Positions 10,651 to 22,518 of a DNA stretch of 64,000 bases are shown piece by piece. Origin of the DNA: Smallanthus sonchifolius. Taxonomy: Eukaryota; Streptophyta; Magnoliopsida; Asterales; Asteraceae. The position numbers and the translations under genes are program-made. The stretch is taken from positions 48,681,880-48,745,879 of the forward strand of contig CM042042.1 in assembly GCA_023525975.1 (NCBI GenBank). The letters run 5' to 3'. Each line of letters opens with the position of its first letter. Within the stretch, counting starts at the first letter, position 1. The notes below the pieces were generated by a model, which did no database searches, was not told where the DNA came from, and saw nothing but the letters and a program-made list of their open reading frames with translations.

Positions 10651-10859
10651 TGTAATGCACTAGTAGATATCAAGTTTCTCACACAATCATCTGATAATTT
10701 ATTATTCAACGAAGGGCGAAATAAATAGCGTACAAGATCGTAACAGACTTCATATTGTAAACCAAAATACTAGGAAGAAAGACTTGACTGTAAACCCTAA
10801 AGGCCTCATCAAACTAGCTAGACTTATCAAACACACGTGCATGAGCTTTAAACACCACA
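10651..10859 (-). repeat. Probable 5' LTR of the minus-strand Copia element
   Basis: In minus orientation it starts TGTGGTGTTTAAAGC and ends CTAGTGCATTACA. The primer site AGTGGCATCAGAGCAC (10635-10650) comes next, about 40 bp before the gag ATG. Only one copy is present, so the outer end is inferred from the TG start alone. Confidence 0.55.
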
Positions 10860-10984
10860 TGCGGGACTAGACTTGGGATCAAGCCCATTATCAAACTGAC
10901 CCAGTGACAAATACCCATTAACCATAAACCCATTACAGTTCCGTGAATATGGTTTATTTTTCATAATAAAAGAAATAATAATAA

Positions 10985-11333
10985 TTAAAACACAAGCGGT
11001 TAGGCCTGAAGTCCCAAGGGAGGCCTGAAATCTTAAGGGACTCGGGTTCAATCCCTGTTACCACCATTAATTTTTGCGGTATCACAAATGAGGCCTTTTA
11101 GGCTGATGCACCAGGGTTTTACCCACGCCGATTCAGGGTTGGAGCCTCGGCTCTCCCTCAAGCCCGGAAGGGGCCGTATTGGGTGGGTTTTTCTTTGAAA
11201 GCTCTCCAACTCTGACGCCAAGTGGGCCCAGTTAAGACAACATATTGGCCGGAGTTGGACGAGACTCTCCCATGTGACGGGGGTGCGGCTTCACACATTC
11301 AATGTTCGCCTTTCAAAAAAAATAAAAAAAAAT
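10985..11333 (+). mobile_element. SINE-like, tRNA-headed retroposon
   Basis: A head with RNA polymerase III promoter-like boxes is visible. The A-box-like AAGCGGTTAGGCC (about 10993) resembles the tRNA-Ser/Leu type, and GGTTCAATCCC (about 11047) matches the B-box consensus GGTTCRANNCC. About 250 bp of non-coding body follows and ends GCCTTTC plus an A-rich tail at 11313-11333. No clear target duplication was found. A short LINE tail carrying a chance B box is the alternative. Confidence 0.5.
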
Positions 11334-11339
11334 AACAGC

Positions 11340-11530
11340 AATTGCAGTTATGTAGTTTTCGAGGAGAGAAGAAGAAGCAAAGGCAGCAGCAGCCTTGCTG
11401 CTGTGGCGCGCAGACCGAGAAGTATCAGGGAAACAGTAAGCAAGTGGTACGCATTTTTGGCTGCACAGACGACAAAAGATCTAAGTGATAGGCATTATTG
11501 ATTGTCGGTCAACGCACGAAACCAGTTTTG
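11340..11530 (+). repeat. Dispersed repeat copy related to 2230-2358 plus 4183-4210
   Basis: The blocks GGGAAACAGTAAGCAAGTG, GCATTTTTGG and GTCGGTCAACGCACG align with the two flanks of the LTR element at 2359-4182. In this copy nothing intervenes. An ORF of about 50 residues, basic at the start, crosses it but has no family signature. Confidence 0.4.
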
Positions 11531-12358
11531 GGAGTGACAACGTTATTTTGTTTAGTATTATGGATGACTAGTTTTGTGATTAGTAATTTGTTTATTGAAA
11601 TCTTGATTGAGACTATAGTTTGATTTTTTTTTGTTTTAACCTTTGTTTATTATATTTGTATTTGTATTTGAATTTGATACTTAAATGTTTATATTGAATT
11701 CCTTAAAATCGATTCGTATTTTATTATGATATGTTAGTATCTGGTTGTTTTAATTTTGAGTTATTATACATTATTCAATTTTGTTGGTTCTATACAGTTA
11801 AAAGGAGCTTGGACGATGGGCGTAACCGTTGGTAACACTCGATGAAGGTATGTCGTGGTCATAATCATCGCTTGGTGAAATAGCTTCAATAAGGTTTCAC
11901 GTTTTAAGACTGGTTCAACAAAATATGTCATGATTTGTAGCTAAAATTAATTATTCATAGGTGTTTGGATTCGTGTTTCAAAATGATTATTGTGGTTTTA
12001 TAAACATAACTTAGAATCAAACTAAGTTGTTAACCAGTGGATATGAAAAATAATCAATTTTTTTTACCAAACTGTAAAATTTCTACACTATTTTTTTATT
12101 CATTTGTGTGCAGATGGATTGATTGTAAGGATGAGAGAAAGACGAAAAAATCCAAAATTAAATGCATAAAAAATGACACGTAACATAATAGTTAGTGATT
12201 TATTAGAATAAATATATATAAAAGAGGGTTGAATTCAGAACACAAAACATTGAGAGAACATGGGAACAAACTAAATGAATTATTCATTTTGTTAATCTTA
12301 AAAAAAATTGAAATATAAGAAAACTAGTAATTGTAACCATGCTTTGCGGCTGGAGCAT
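11531..12358. other. AT-rich region without recognisable gene
   Basis: No ORF, repeat or RNA gene can be supported. Short oligo(T) and oligo(A) tracts are the only structure noted. Confidence 0.4.
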
Positions 12359-15300
12359 TGTCACACCCCAAAATCCACTAACGGAGTTATACCGCGAGGC
12401 ATGTGACAAACCAGGATCGTTGTCATTAGTTACGTTGAATGACTCTATATGAGTTTTAAAAATACCATTAAATATTGAAGTAAATGCGGAAGCGTAAACA
12501 TTAATATTAAATTCAAAGTAATTGCACGCAAAAAAAGCGCCAAGTAATGTAAATAATGTGTAACAAATCATTGATCACTTAATGATAAAACCAATGCGAC
12601 TCCATGATGCATCATAGTCCTGATGTGTACCATAGTGACCTGAGAAAACATGCTTAAAGTGTCAACACAAGGTTAGTGAGTTCACAAGTTTGTAAGTAAA
12701 TAAAATGTTTGAGTGTTTGCAAGATCCACATACATAAGTCACACCTATTGTTAGCAAGACAAAGTACAAGTTACTCTAAGCGTTCGCAACCGAAGCTGAC
12801 TGTTTGTGTTTGGATGTCTTCCACCATTGCTAACATCAACAATGGCAAATGTTTAGGACAATGTTACACCCATTCGACCTCCAGTCGAGTTAGCGTGACT
12901 AACGCGGGTGGAGCTTGTCAGAACCCAGTAGTACAACTCAAAATTACCTCGCTATGTTCCAATACTAACGGTTCGAGAGTGTAAGGACTTAGTATGTTAT
13001 GTTTGCGCTTAAGTAAACAAGTGGTAATGAAATATTATGTGGTCCGTGTTTGTTTGTGTGCATGTTTCTCTCTCAACAGGAAAATAAGTAAAAGGGGCCG
13101 TGAAAATTACCTGAAAGAGCGTGCTAGACAAAATAGCAAAAGCGAAAAGCCCAGTTGTAACTCTAAATCAAATATAGGTTCATAAGAGTGTGTTCGTGTT
13201 GGTTCCTAGAAACCCAATACTCCAAACAATTAACATTGTTCAAGTGTTTGTAAAATGTTTGTTGAGTTGACTCTGTTTGACTTTGACCCAGTTTGACCAT
13301 ACGACCCGTTGGTGACCCAAGTAATATGTTTTATTGTTTAGTTGTATTATACTACTATGCTAGACAAGCAAGTTACATTACTTTCTACATACAGTAATCA
13401 TACAAGTTTGAGTGCTAATAAAGTTTCTATTTATGGCAGGTACTTAGCACGTTTCAGTTTTCAACAAGAATTGTTTCTAACATGCTTATATAATCTATAT
13501 AACATGTAATCATTCAACATATATCAACATACATGCTTAGTTTCTAGCTTGGCACGTCACATAACGATAAAGTTACTAACTTTGGAAAGTTGTCCTATAA
13601 CGCATGAGTTCTACCATTTGTCATGTCAAATCACCTTAGGTAATCACCATAAGCATCATACTATCTTTAAATACTAGCATGCAAGCCTATTGCTCAATAT
13701 TGACACATTCGGTTCAATAAAGTTTCCATATTTGGAAAGTGTACTAACATGTACGTTTTCTAGGTTTCGTTACGTTACAACATATTGTTTATGTTCATAT
13801 CATAACACGTTCACATTAGACAACCTATGTCTAAACATGCAGCTTCTCGTCTAAGTTGTATCTAACTATGTTTATTCATCATAACAACATAGTAGTGTCA
13901 TTTAAAATCAACATACAACTCAATAGCATATAAACCAATTTACAAAATCCATAAAGTTTCTATTTTTAATAAGGTTCGGTTTATCATGCGGGTTTTTGCC
14001 AAGTTACAATTCTAATTGCTTTCATATGCATAACTAAGCATACTAACATCATTCAAATCATTTTACTATGTGCTAGCATCACAATCAAAATAAAGTTTTC
14101 AATAAAGTTTCTACTAATAGTAACTTCATGATTTCTAGCTCGATTTTCATGATTTCAACGAATCAAATACATTACTACGTAATAACTAGTGATACCACAT
14201 CATTACATTAACATATAACAAACGTTTAACGATCGTGTCTTGTTTATCAAAATTATTGTTTGGATGGACTCGGGTCTGTAATAAACAATATAAACTCAGA
14301 AAAATCGCAACAATGGATAGAAAGATTACTTGTATGCGTTGTCATGTGTTAGAATCCTTCACTGAGAATACAAATCTTGTTTCGTTCATAACTCGACCAT
14401 CCGAACTCCGTTTCGCTCGATCCACATATCCATGCGTTCGTCTTGTCACACTTGACCTTAGAAAATTATCGGTGTCGGCAGCCGCCGCCACCGCTGCTGC
14501 CAGAACGCAGATCTGTCTTTCAGCACCTTCGGTTTTGCGCGTCAAGTACTCGAGTAGCTCGAAACTAACTCAAACGAACTCCGTTTTAAGCATATAATAT
14601 GTCCACGTGTTCGTATCGCCAAACCCTTTCAAACCCACCGGTCGCCGCCGTCGGAATCTGCCGCTTACGTCGCCAGAAAACGAAACAGTGCCGCTCGAAA
14701 CCATATCAAATGGACTCCGTTTTGGACGAATAATGTGTCCACGCGACCGTCTCGTCGAGCCCTTTCGGAATCTCTGATTGCCGCCGCCGGAATCCGCCAC
14801 TACAGTTGCCGGAGAAACAAAACAGTGGCTAGATTTGCGCGGCTCATAACCTTATTAAGCGAACTCGGATTTGAGCCCACAATATATCCACGTGACCGTG
14901 TCGCCAAGCTCTACCACCCTGTACGATCGCCACCACCGGCCACCGCCGGAGCTGTCGCCGGAGACGTGAACAATGGTCGAAAAATCGTAGAGAGGGGAGG
15001 GAGAGGGATTGCGACGGCTAATGGGGTGGAATGGGAGTTAGGGTTTTCAAGTTTGTTATTTAAATGGTAGCCATGGGTTGTAGGATGCCCCATGGATGAT
15101 CCATGGTGTTTTTTTAATGAAAGTTTGGGTTTTAACAATAATTATCCTAAACTTTAATTTTTATAAAAGTTTCACTTTTATATTTATTTGTCTCATAATT
15201 AACTTCCGTTAATTATATGTGGTTTTCACGAAAGTTCGTTAATTTATCAAATAAATCACATAACACATACGTAATTCATATAACACATAAATATAGATTA

Positions 15301-15539
15301 TTTATGTTAGTTATACTGTTCGAGATTATTATTTTGTTTGTTCACCAACGTTCGGGTCTAGACTCGTGTGTTTTGATAATTCTTTGATTTGTCTCTACGT
15401 GAATGTTCGTGTAATAACTGACACACATAATTAACCTTAACTATGTGTAATGCATGAATGTACGTTCTAGATAACAGATTTTGACGGAATTAACAGAGTT
15501 TGTGTTAACGGGTTTAACCTGAAAATACAGGGTGTCACA
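12359..15539 (-). repeat. Long Gypsy-type LTR, apparently solo, minus orientation
   Basis: The ends read TGTGACACCCTG and GGGGTGTGACA on the minus strand, the TG...CA ends typical of long chromovirus-type LTRs. On that strand the 5' part contains a GC-rich leader (15000 down to 14400, rich in CCGCCG and CTCTCCC). Later there is a GTTTTCTCAG acceptor-like site (about 12650). No primer site or polypurine tract adjoins either end, and the flanks AGCAT and TCATC do not match, so it is solo after a deletion or truncated. The small ORFs inside (for example 14235-14597) look incidental. Confidence 0.6.
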
Positions 15540-16424
15540 TCATCCCATTGTTAACAGAGCCATGGGTTATGGACTGTAAGCCCCACACCTTTAGTGGAGC
15601 TGAAGGAGCTGTCGGACTACTCCGTTGGTTCGAGAAAGTAGAGTCGGTATTTGCCATGTGCAACTGTCCCCTGGCCAATCAGGTCAAATTTGCTTCTGGC
15701 ACTTTGGAGGGCCCGACTCTCACATGGTGGAACGCTCAGGTCCAAATGTTGGGTCTAGCTATGGCTAATGCACTCCCGTGGGAGGAATTTAAGACTATGA
15801 TAAAGGAGGAGTACTGTCCTCGGGATGAGATTCAGAAGTTGGAAGAAAAATTCTGGAACCTGAAAATTAAAGGTTCTGAAATTGAGCTATATACCACTCG
15901 CTCCCATGAGCTTGCTACCATGTGCTCACATATGGTGACTACTGATTACAAGAGGATTGAGCTGTACATTGGAGGCTTAGTACCTCAGATTCAGACTATG
16001 GTTACCTCATCCAACCCTACTACCATCCAGCAGACTATCAGACTCGCCCACAAGTTAACCGATCAGGCGGTGACTCAAGGGACTTTACCTCCGAGGGGTT
16101 CAGTTTCTAAATCCACCGACAATCATAAGCGCAAGTTTGATCACAACTCCAACTCTCACTACAACTCCAAGGGACCCCAGTTTAATCAGCCGCAACATCA
16201 GCATCGAAAGTTTGTGCCTGCTAAGAACTTTAATCAGACAACATCTTCAGGTCCGAATCAGGGTGAATATGTTGGGAGGTACCCTAAGTGCAACAAATGT
16301 GGCTATCACCATACGGGCACTTGTGACTGACTGCGTTGCCAGCGATGTGGAAAGATGGGCCACGCTGTGAAAGACTGTAGGGTTGCACTTCCGAACAAGC
16401 AACCATTTCGAACACAGGGTGGAT
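15540..16424 (+). pseudogene. Ty3/Gypsy gag fragment (Retrotrans_gag and CCHC)
   Basis: One frame runs about 260 codons through a typical gag core: CKPHTFSGAEGAVGLLRWF, then TLTWWNAQ, then a WEEFKTMIKEEYCP-type block, then a basic linker. It ends with two zinc knuckles, CNKCGYHHTGTC and CQRCGKMGHAVKDC. A TGA lies between them at 16328. The N-terminal gag part and the primer site are absent, and the frame emerges straight from the LTR boundary. There is no protease or RT downstream. It is a deletion remnant, whose lineage looks like the chromovirus group of plant Gypsy elements. Confidence 0.88.
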
Positions 16425-16751
16425 AAGTAAAGAACTGGAACTCAACAATAATAAAATTCTGAAAAACAAAGACAGAATATTGATTCTGAACTCTGATGAG
16501 TTGAGGAAATTAATTTTTAGCGAAGCTCATAAATCCAAATAATATATTGTTTTAAATTTATAATAAATAGCATGCATGAAAATTTTAAATTCAGAATATG
16601 AAATTTTAAATAACATTTAGTATTTTTCAATATCTTAAATAATATATTGTTTTAAAATTATAATAAATAAAACTTTAAATAGTTTTAACTTTATAATAAG
16701 TAAAGTTTTAAATAGGTAACAGTTTTATAATTTACATAAGTAATGAGTTAA

Positions 16752-16793
<42 letters not shown>

Positions 16794-18715
16794 GTATATA
16801 TACTATATATAATACATTTGAGGTGGACAAAGATGTCTTTTAACACTTTTTAAGAAATTTACTTACACACTTTTTTAAGCATAATGTACAACCCTCTAAT
16901 GCTTAAAAAATGAAAATGGAAGTTATTCATACAGTAACTACCTTCTCATCTCATGATTTTAAACGGCTATAACTTTTTCATACGTTAATATTTTAAAAAA
17001 AATTACACTATAAAAACGAGCATTTTATTCTCTTTAATTTGAGTATGATATTGCTATAGTTTTTTTCTAATAAAAAAACATGCCACGTGATTACAAGTGT
17101 CTGTGTTCTCCGCCGCATCGCGCGGACACCCTTTATATATATTGGAACGTTGGTAAACATCGATACGATACAACCATGTTTCAGTCCAACGGATAAACAT
17201 TGATATGAAACTTAGAATTTTATAAAAGAATAAATAATAAATGAAAAATAAAAAAATAAAATCGTTGGGCCGATTTAGACCGCCTACCTGTATATTGGTA
17301 CAATTAGAAGAAATCGCATTGGTAGACCAATCGATCAACCCCGATTTTTACAACAATGTTAATAAATAATTGAACATGTCGAACTTATATTTATATTAAC
17401 ATGTCTTAATCTGAATTGTTATTGGTGTATTAGTGAGTACTTTTGTTAAAAAAAATAAATATGTTAAAAATAATTATATGGTTATACACAGTCTTATTAG
17501 TTATGTTCTTCAAAATTATTGTAAGTTTAGCTATACATTATACTTTTGTAAACTGGATATTTATCAATTATTGTGATATATAATATAAGAAAACATTAAA
17601 TTATTTAAAGATTATAAAAGTTATAAAAAAAATCATTAATCACCTATTTAAAAACTTGCTTGAAAAACTATTTAAGTCTCCGATATTAATAAAATATTAA
17701 CAATAAGACAACATTTTTTCCTAAACTCAAATTGGTGAAATAATTTTATTAGTTGATTGTACGAGTTAAAAGTTGATTTTTATTTAGGATGTCATTCTTT
17801 TAATCTATATTTTATAGAATAAACTACATGTTTCGTCTTCAGATATCTTAAAAAATGCAACTGACTTCTTTATTTTAAATATTTACACAAAACATCATTT
17901 CATTTAATGTTTCACACATTTCCTTTAATGTTTCACACATTTCGTTTAATGTTTCATACATTTCGTCTTTTGATGAGTGAACCATTATCTCAGGCAGTTG
18001 ATCATTTTACTTACACATCACGTAATTTACTCAAAAAATAATAAATTAAAAAAATAACCCAACTTTAGTTTGAACCACTATGTGCACACCCCTTAAACGA
18101 CCAACCTAAGTGCTGTGTTCCCCGTCGTATCGCGCGGCCCCCCACTAGATAGTATGCACAAATAGTAATTATTTCAAAACAAAGTCCACATAATAATGTA
18201 ACAGAATTAACATTATTTTTTTCAGTCCCCAAACCTGCTTCATTCGCTGAAGCAATCAAACAGAACCAGATTTAAGAAACTCACCATACAATATATGTAG
18301 TAGTCAAAGTGGAAGAGATAAAAAAAACTATCTTAATATTAACTTATCTATAACATTCCTGGTTTTTTTTATCAAACACATGTAACAGACTTAACATTAT
18401 TTCTCGATTTTAGTGCGCCGCATCGCATGCGGGCATTATATTAGTATATATATATATATATATTAATAATGATTTAATGTAATAATTTAATATATGGTTG
18501 TGAGGAGCCAGGAAAAAAATCAAATTACCATTACACGTAATCCACCACACAACGAATATTGTGTTGATTATTAACCAGTACAGTTATATAATATGACATC
18601 AAAGTTGTAAATTTTACACTAACACAACTTATAGTCATATAACTGTGTTATTTTTGCGCGTATAAATGACCGAAATGCCCCTTTTGTGACACAGGCTCTA
18701 CATGCATCTTTCACG
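16425..18715. other. AT-rich gene-free stretch with small repeats
   Basis: It holds a (TA)n run at about 16752-16787, another at about 18448-18465, and a tandem repeat of a 23-bp unit (TTTAATGTTTCACACATTTC) at about 17893-17970. Three copies of a GC-rich element around CGCATCGCGCGG occur near 17112, 18125 and 18418, standing out in very AT-rich sequence. No gene is supported. Confidence 0.5.
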
Positions 18716-20324
18716 TGTAACATCCCAAATTCTCTTTTCTTAAAACCCGAGGTTTCGTTTAGTGCAAAGGTTATCAAAGAGCGAAAAGTATGATACGGTG
18801 ACTTAACAACTAATTAAAATGAAACTTCTACAAAAGTGGAGGGGAAAAAGAGTAAATTCCTTTAAACCTAAAATTCCATTTCATGAAACCAGCCGCCACA
18901 CTCGTTGATCTTCATTCTCCTTCCCATCCTCGCCAAACACCTTCCTCACCGTCGTCGGACCTGCAATCCCGTCATCCTCACCCTCGTTAAACCCTAAATC
19001 GGCCAATTAAACGCCATTTCATGCACGAGCTACTTGGAGAAGCCACGGGGATGATGACGCGCTTTGGTTCACGAAGGAGAAGTGAGAGTGAGCTGCTGCC
19101 ATAGCTCCGGCAACAGCTGTGGGTCGTGTATGGTGGTTAAACGAGCCTCGTGGCGGCGATATGGAAGAATGATAGATGGTGGTGGCTGTACGAGTAGGGC
19201 GGTGTGGGGGGGGTGTTGTAGCAGCTTCACGATGGTAGTATGATGGTTGTATCGGTCTTTCATGGTGGATGATGGTGGTGCGAATGGTGGTTCACAGTGG
19301 TGGTGGAACGGTGGTGTTGATATGGCAGCCTAGTGGTCCTAGCGGTTCATGAAGGTTCACGGCAGTGGAGACTGTTAATGGTAGTGGCACAGTGCTAACG
19401 GTGATGGCAACAACAGTGGTTCACGGTGGAGGGTGGTGGTGCTAGGGTGGCGTTATGGTGGCTCGTTTCTGGTGAATAACAGTCCCATGGTGATGAGGTT
19501 ATGACAGTAGGGAGAGCAAGCAGTTCGTGTTGTGACATTTCGTATGGCGACGATGTTAACGACAGCTCCGGAAGGTGAACATTACGGTGGCGACATGGTG
19601 GTTTCAAGTGGTAGTCCATGGTGATGGTAGTTCACAATGGTGAATGCAAGGTAATTGGTCACAGTGGTTAACAATGAAAGTATAGTGGTTAGTATGATTG
19701 TACGGGTTCTCCGGTGATCGGAGCTTAACAGTGGTGATGAATCCATGGTTATAGTTTCGATAGTTCACGGCCCTAGTTTCGGGAGATGGTCCACGGAAGT
19801 AGTTTCGGTAATGGTGGTACACCATGGAAGTTTCGATGATGAGCATTATGAGGTATAGTTTCGATGGTGATGAATCAAATGATAGTTTCGATGATGAGCA
19901 TTATGAGGTATAGTTTCGATGGTGATGAATCAAATGGTAGTTTCGATGATGAACGCTATGAGGTAGTAGTTTCGGGGGTGATGAATCAAAATAGTAGTTT
20001 CGATAAGATGATGATGGTGGGTACGTGGGAGGATGAATGGATGATGGTGATTAGATGATGATGATACAATGATGGTGACGATAATGGTAATACATGATGA
20101 TGATGTTGGCGTTACTTAAAGGTAGTTCGTAGTGGGTCGAGTGCGGGTATCGTCGAAAAGAGCGGCTCGGGTCTAGTCTCGGTTATAACTTACGGGTCCA
20201 TGTTCGAGAAGATCGTGTGTAACCTTAGTGACGTCCAGTAACCAGTGATAGTATCTCAGGACCCGTTTATCAGGTGAGTTCTTATTGCCCTTTTTCCTAA
20301 TGGTTTTGGGCTGGCATGCATACT

Positions 20325-20600
20325 GGTATAGTATTTTATAAAAATGTTATTTTTATAAAATGAAAGGCAAAGTATAGTATTTTATAAAAATGTTATTTTT
20401 ATAAAATGAAAGGCAAAGTATAGTATTTTATAAAAATGTGATTTTTATAAAATGAAAGACAAAGTATAGTATTTTATAAAAAAATTATTTTTATAAAGTG
20501 AAAGACAAGTATAGAATTTTATAAAATGTTAATTTTATAAAATGAGAAAGGAAGGCATAGCTTTTTATAATAGGATCACTTTTATAAAAAGAAAGTTAAA
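20325..20600 (+). repeat. Tandem AT-rich hairpin repeats in the LTR
   Basis: Five to six copies of a roughly 57-bp unit are seen, each with an inverted pair TTTTATAAAAA and TTTTTATAAAA around a short loop. Units that lost bases on one arm have lost them on the other too (the copy near 20520 has shortened arms on both sides). The copy in the 3' LTR is at about 26287-26560. Confidence 0.8.
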
Positions 20601-20857
20601 GTGTTTAAGAGAATAGTACTATCTTTGAAATGTAAATTTCAAGAAAGTAAAGCATAGTAATGAATGGTAAAGAAGTTGCATCTCGGTGCAGCTTGACAGT
20701 GACAGTGACAGATACCGTGTTATATGCTTATGTGTTATCGTGTGCTATTTGTCTATTTGAAAGTTTCTGTGATTACATTTCTATTTGTGTAATAGTGTAA
20801 TTGCATTGCATCGTAGTTGCATAGTAGAAAGTCCTGCAGGCATGCTAAAGTAGAAGT

Positions 20858-21127
20858 CTCACCCTGAGGTGTGAGCAATGCTAAAGGAGTCTTACACTTC
20901 GGTGTAAGCAATGCTAAAGGAGTCTTACACTTCGGTGTAAGCAGTGCTAAAGGAGTCTTCACTTCGGTGTAAGCGAGAAAGACCTACCCTGAGGTGTGGG
21001 CAATGCTAAAGGAGTCTTGCACAGAAGTGCAAGCGAGAAAGGAAGTCCCACCCTGAGGTGTGGGCAGCGCTAAAGTAAAAGTCTTACCCTGAGGTGTAAG
21101 CGAGAAAGGGATCTGGTCCTCGGACCA
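20858..21127 (+). repeat. Array of nine short hairpins with covarying stems
   Basis: Hairpins are at 20858-20875, 20891-20908, 20924-20941, 20957-20973, 20983-21000, 21016-21033, 21047-21064, 21083-21100 and 21114-21127. They are separated by a spacer such as CAATGCTAAAGGAGT or CGAGAAAG. Two have the form CTTACAC-TTCG-GTGTAAG, one is CTTGCAC-AGAA-GTGCAAG, and four use a CCTGAGG centre with outer stems CTCAC/GTGAG, CCTAC/GTGGG, CCCAC/GTGGG and CTTAC/GTAAG. Paired positions change together. The 3' LTR copy is at 26820-27089. Confidence 0.85.
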
Positions 21128-22518
21128 TGATCCATATGTGATAGTTAAAGTATGGTAAAGTCACTCGTCTTGTACAAGTGAAAAGATAGACAGAAAGAGT
21201 ACAGGAGGACACCCAAATGGGTTTCCTCAAATTTAAAGTTTATGAAAGACAGTAACGTAACAGTTTTATAATTGTAACGTTGTAAAGTTTTTAAAGTAAA
21301 GTTAAAGTGTTTTTAAAGATAAAGAAAGAAAAGCTTATTTTATTTTATAAAACTAAGCTACCTAAAAGAAAGAGTTTTTTTTTTTTCAGTTTAAAGTAAA
21401 AATAGAACTCACCAGCGTTAGCTGACTTTTAGTATGCATGACAGGTAAAAAGGGTAAAGCTAAAGAAAAGTGAAAGAGCCATGTGGGCTGGATAGCATGG
21501 GCATCAGGTTGCTGCGCTGAAGACTGACATTTCCTATTCCCAATATGCACGGTTGAATAAAGTTTTAATTGGTTTGGACTTTTATGAATGATTTGAATTA
21601 AAGACTTCCGCTGTAATAGATTCTGATTTTCGGTTTAAGAACTATGTTTGTTATGTTGTGTGCCAACTATGAGATGTACCCGTTTTGGGGCGTTTCAAGT
21701 TGGTATCAGAGCCATAGTTTGAGAGATTCAGACATTTGCGATAATGTCTGAACTTAAACTGAGAATGGGACAAAGTAAAGAAGGAAAGGAATGTCAGTCA
21801 GAGCAGCCAGTCCATGGAAAGATAGTAGACAGAAGGTAGTCAATGTCCTAACATAGAACAGAGACAATAATGCCTTAGTACCGATAGTTGACAGTAAATG
21901 CTTTAGCATAGATAGTACATAGTACGTGCTTTAGCATAGACAGTAAAGGGTAGACAGTATGTGCCCTACAGTAGGAACTCTGAACTTGAATGCAAATGTT
22001 ACCTTGAAAGGGAATGTTCAGAACCTGAGAAGTAAGGTAAATTAGTAATTTCATACCGGTCTATGTAATTAGTAATTTACATTACTCGAGGTGTTCTAAA
22101 TAATTACCTATCATGGGAACATGAGTACTTCTTGTTCAGGGGGGGGGGGGTAGAAATGTTACTGGATAGTGGAGAAAGAGAGAGTACATGACTAGTTATG
22201 TTATTTTATAGAGATGTCCAAGAGAGTCTTGCTATGTGCAAACTAAATCAGAGGAGTCTTGCCTAGTGCAAGCAAAGCAAGGAACAAAGAAAGAAAGAAT
22301 GAGGAAGTCAGAGTGAGGACCATAATGGTCATAACGATAGAACACCGGCCAACCGACATGTAGAGGGAAGTAAACACTCATGCAACGATTCTAAATCCTG
22401 ATGAGATAAGGAAAATGAGAAGGGGAAACAACATAACCAACCACAGTGCATAGTATGATGGGAGGCCGACTTGAGAGCCTGAAGTTGGAGTGACTATAGG
22501 TGTGGAACTTGCTTCAAT

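Larger units (their letters stand above)
18716..21697 (+). repeat. 5' LTR of the 8.9-kb element
   Basis: The leader part (about 18880-19060) is C-rich. It is followed by a GGTGGTG/GATGATG-rich stretch (19080-20100) with a roughly 55-bp repeat containing AGTTTCGATGATGA. Two hairpin arrays come next (about 20320-20560 and 20858-21127). These repeats occur identically in the 3' LTR. Confidence 0.93.

Noticed and set aside
11040..11060. True tRNA gene at the B-box match
   Set aside because: No anticodon arm or acceptor stem can be folded around it; the sequence continues as a retroposon body with A-rich tail.
14235..15138. ORFs of 75-120 codons with Ala/Arg-rich stretches
   Set aside because: They lie in the GC-rich leader of a Gypsy-type LTR and overlap on both strands without family motifs.
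19069..19846. Minus-strand ORFs rich in H, P and Y, repeated identically at 25031-25808
   Set aside because: They are shadows of the GGTGGTG-rich LTR on the other strand; their duplication simply reflects the two LTRs.
22139..22151. Poly(G) run of about 12, possibly a G-quadruplex
   Set aside because: A single run without neighbouring G tracts; also a place where sequencing length is unreliable.
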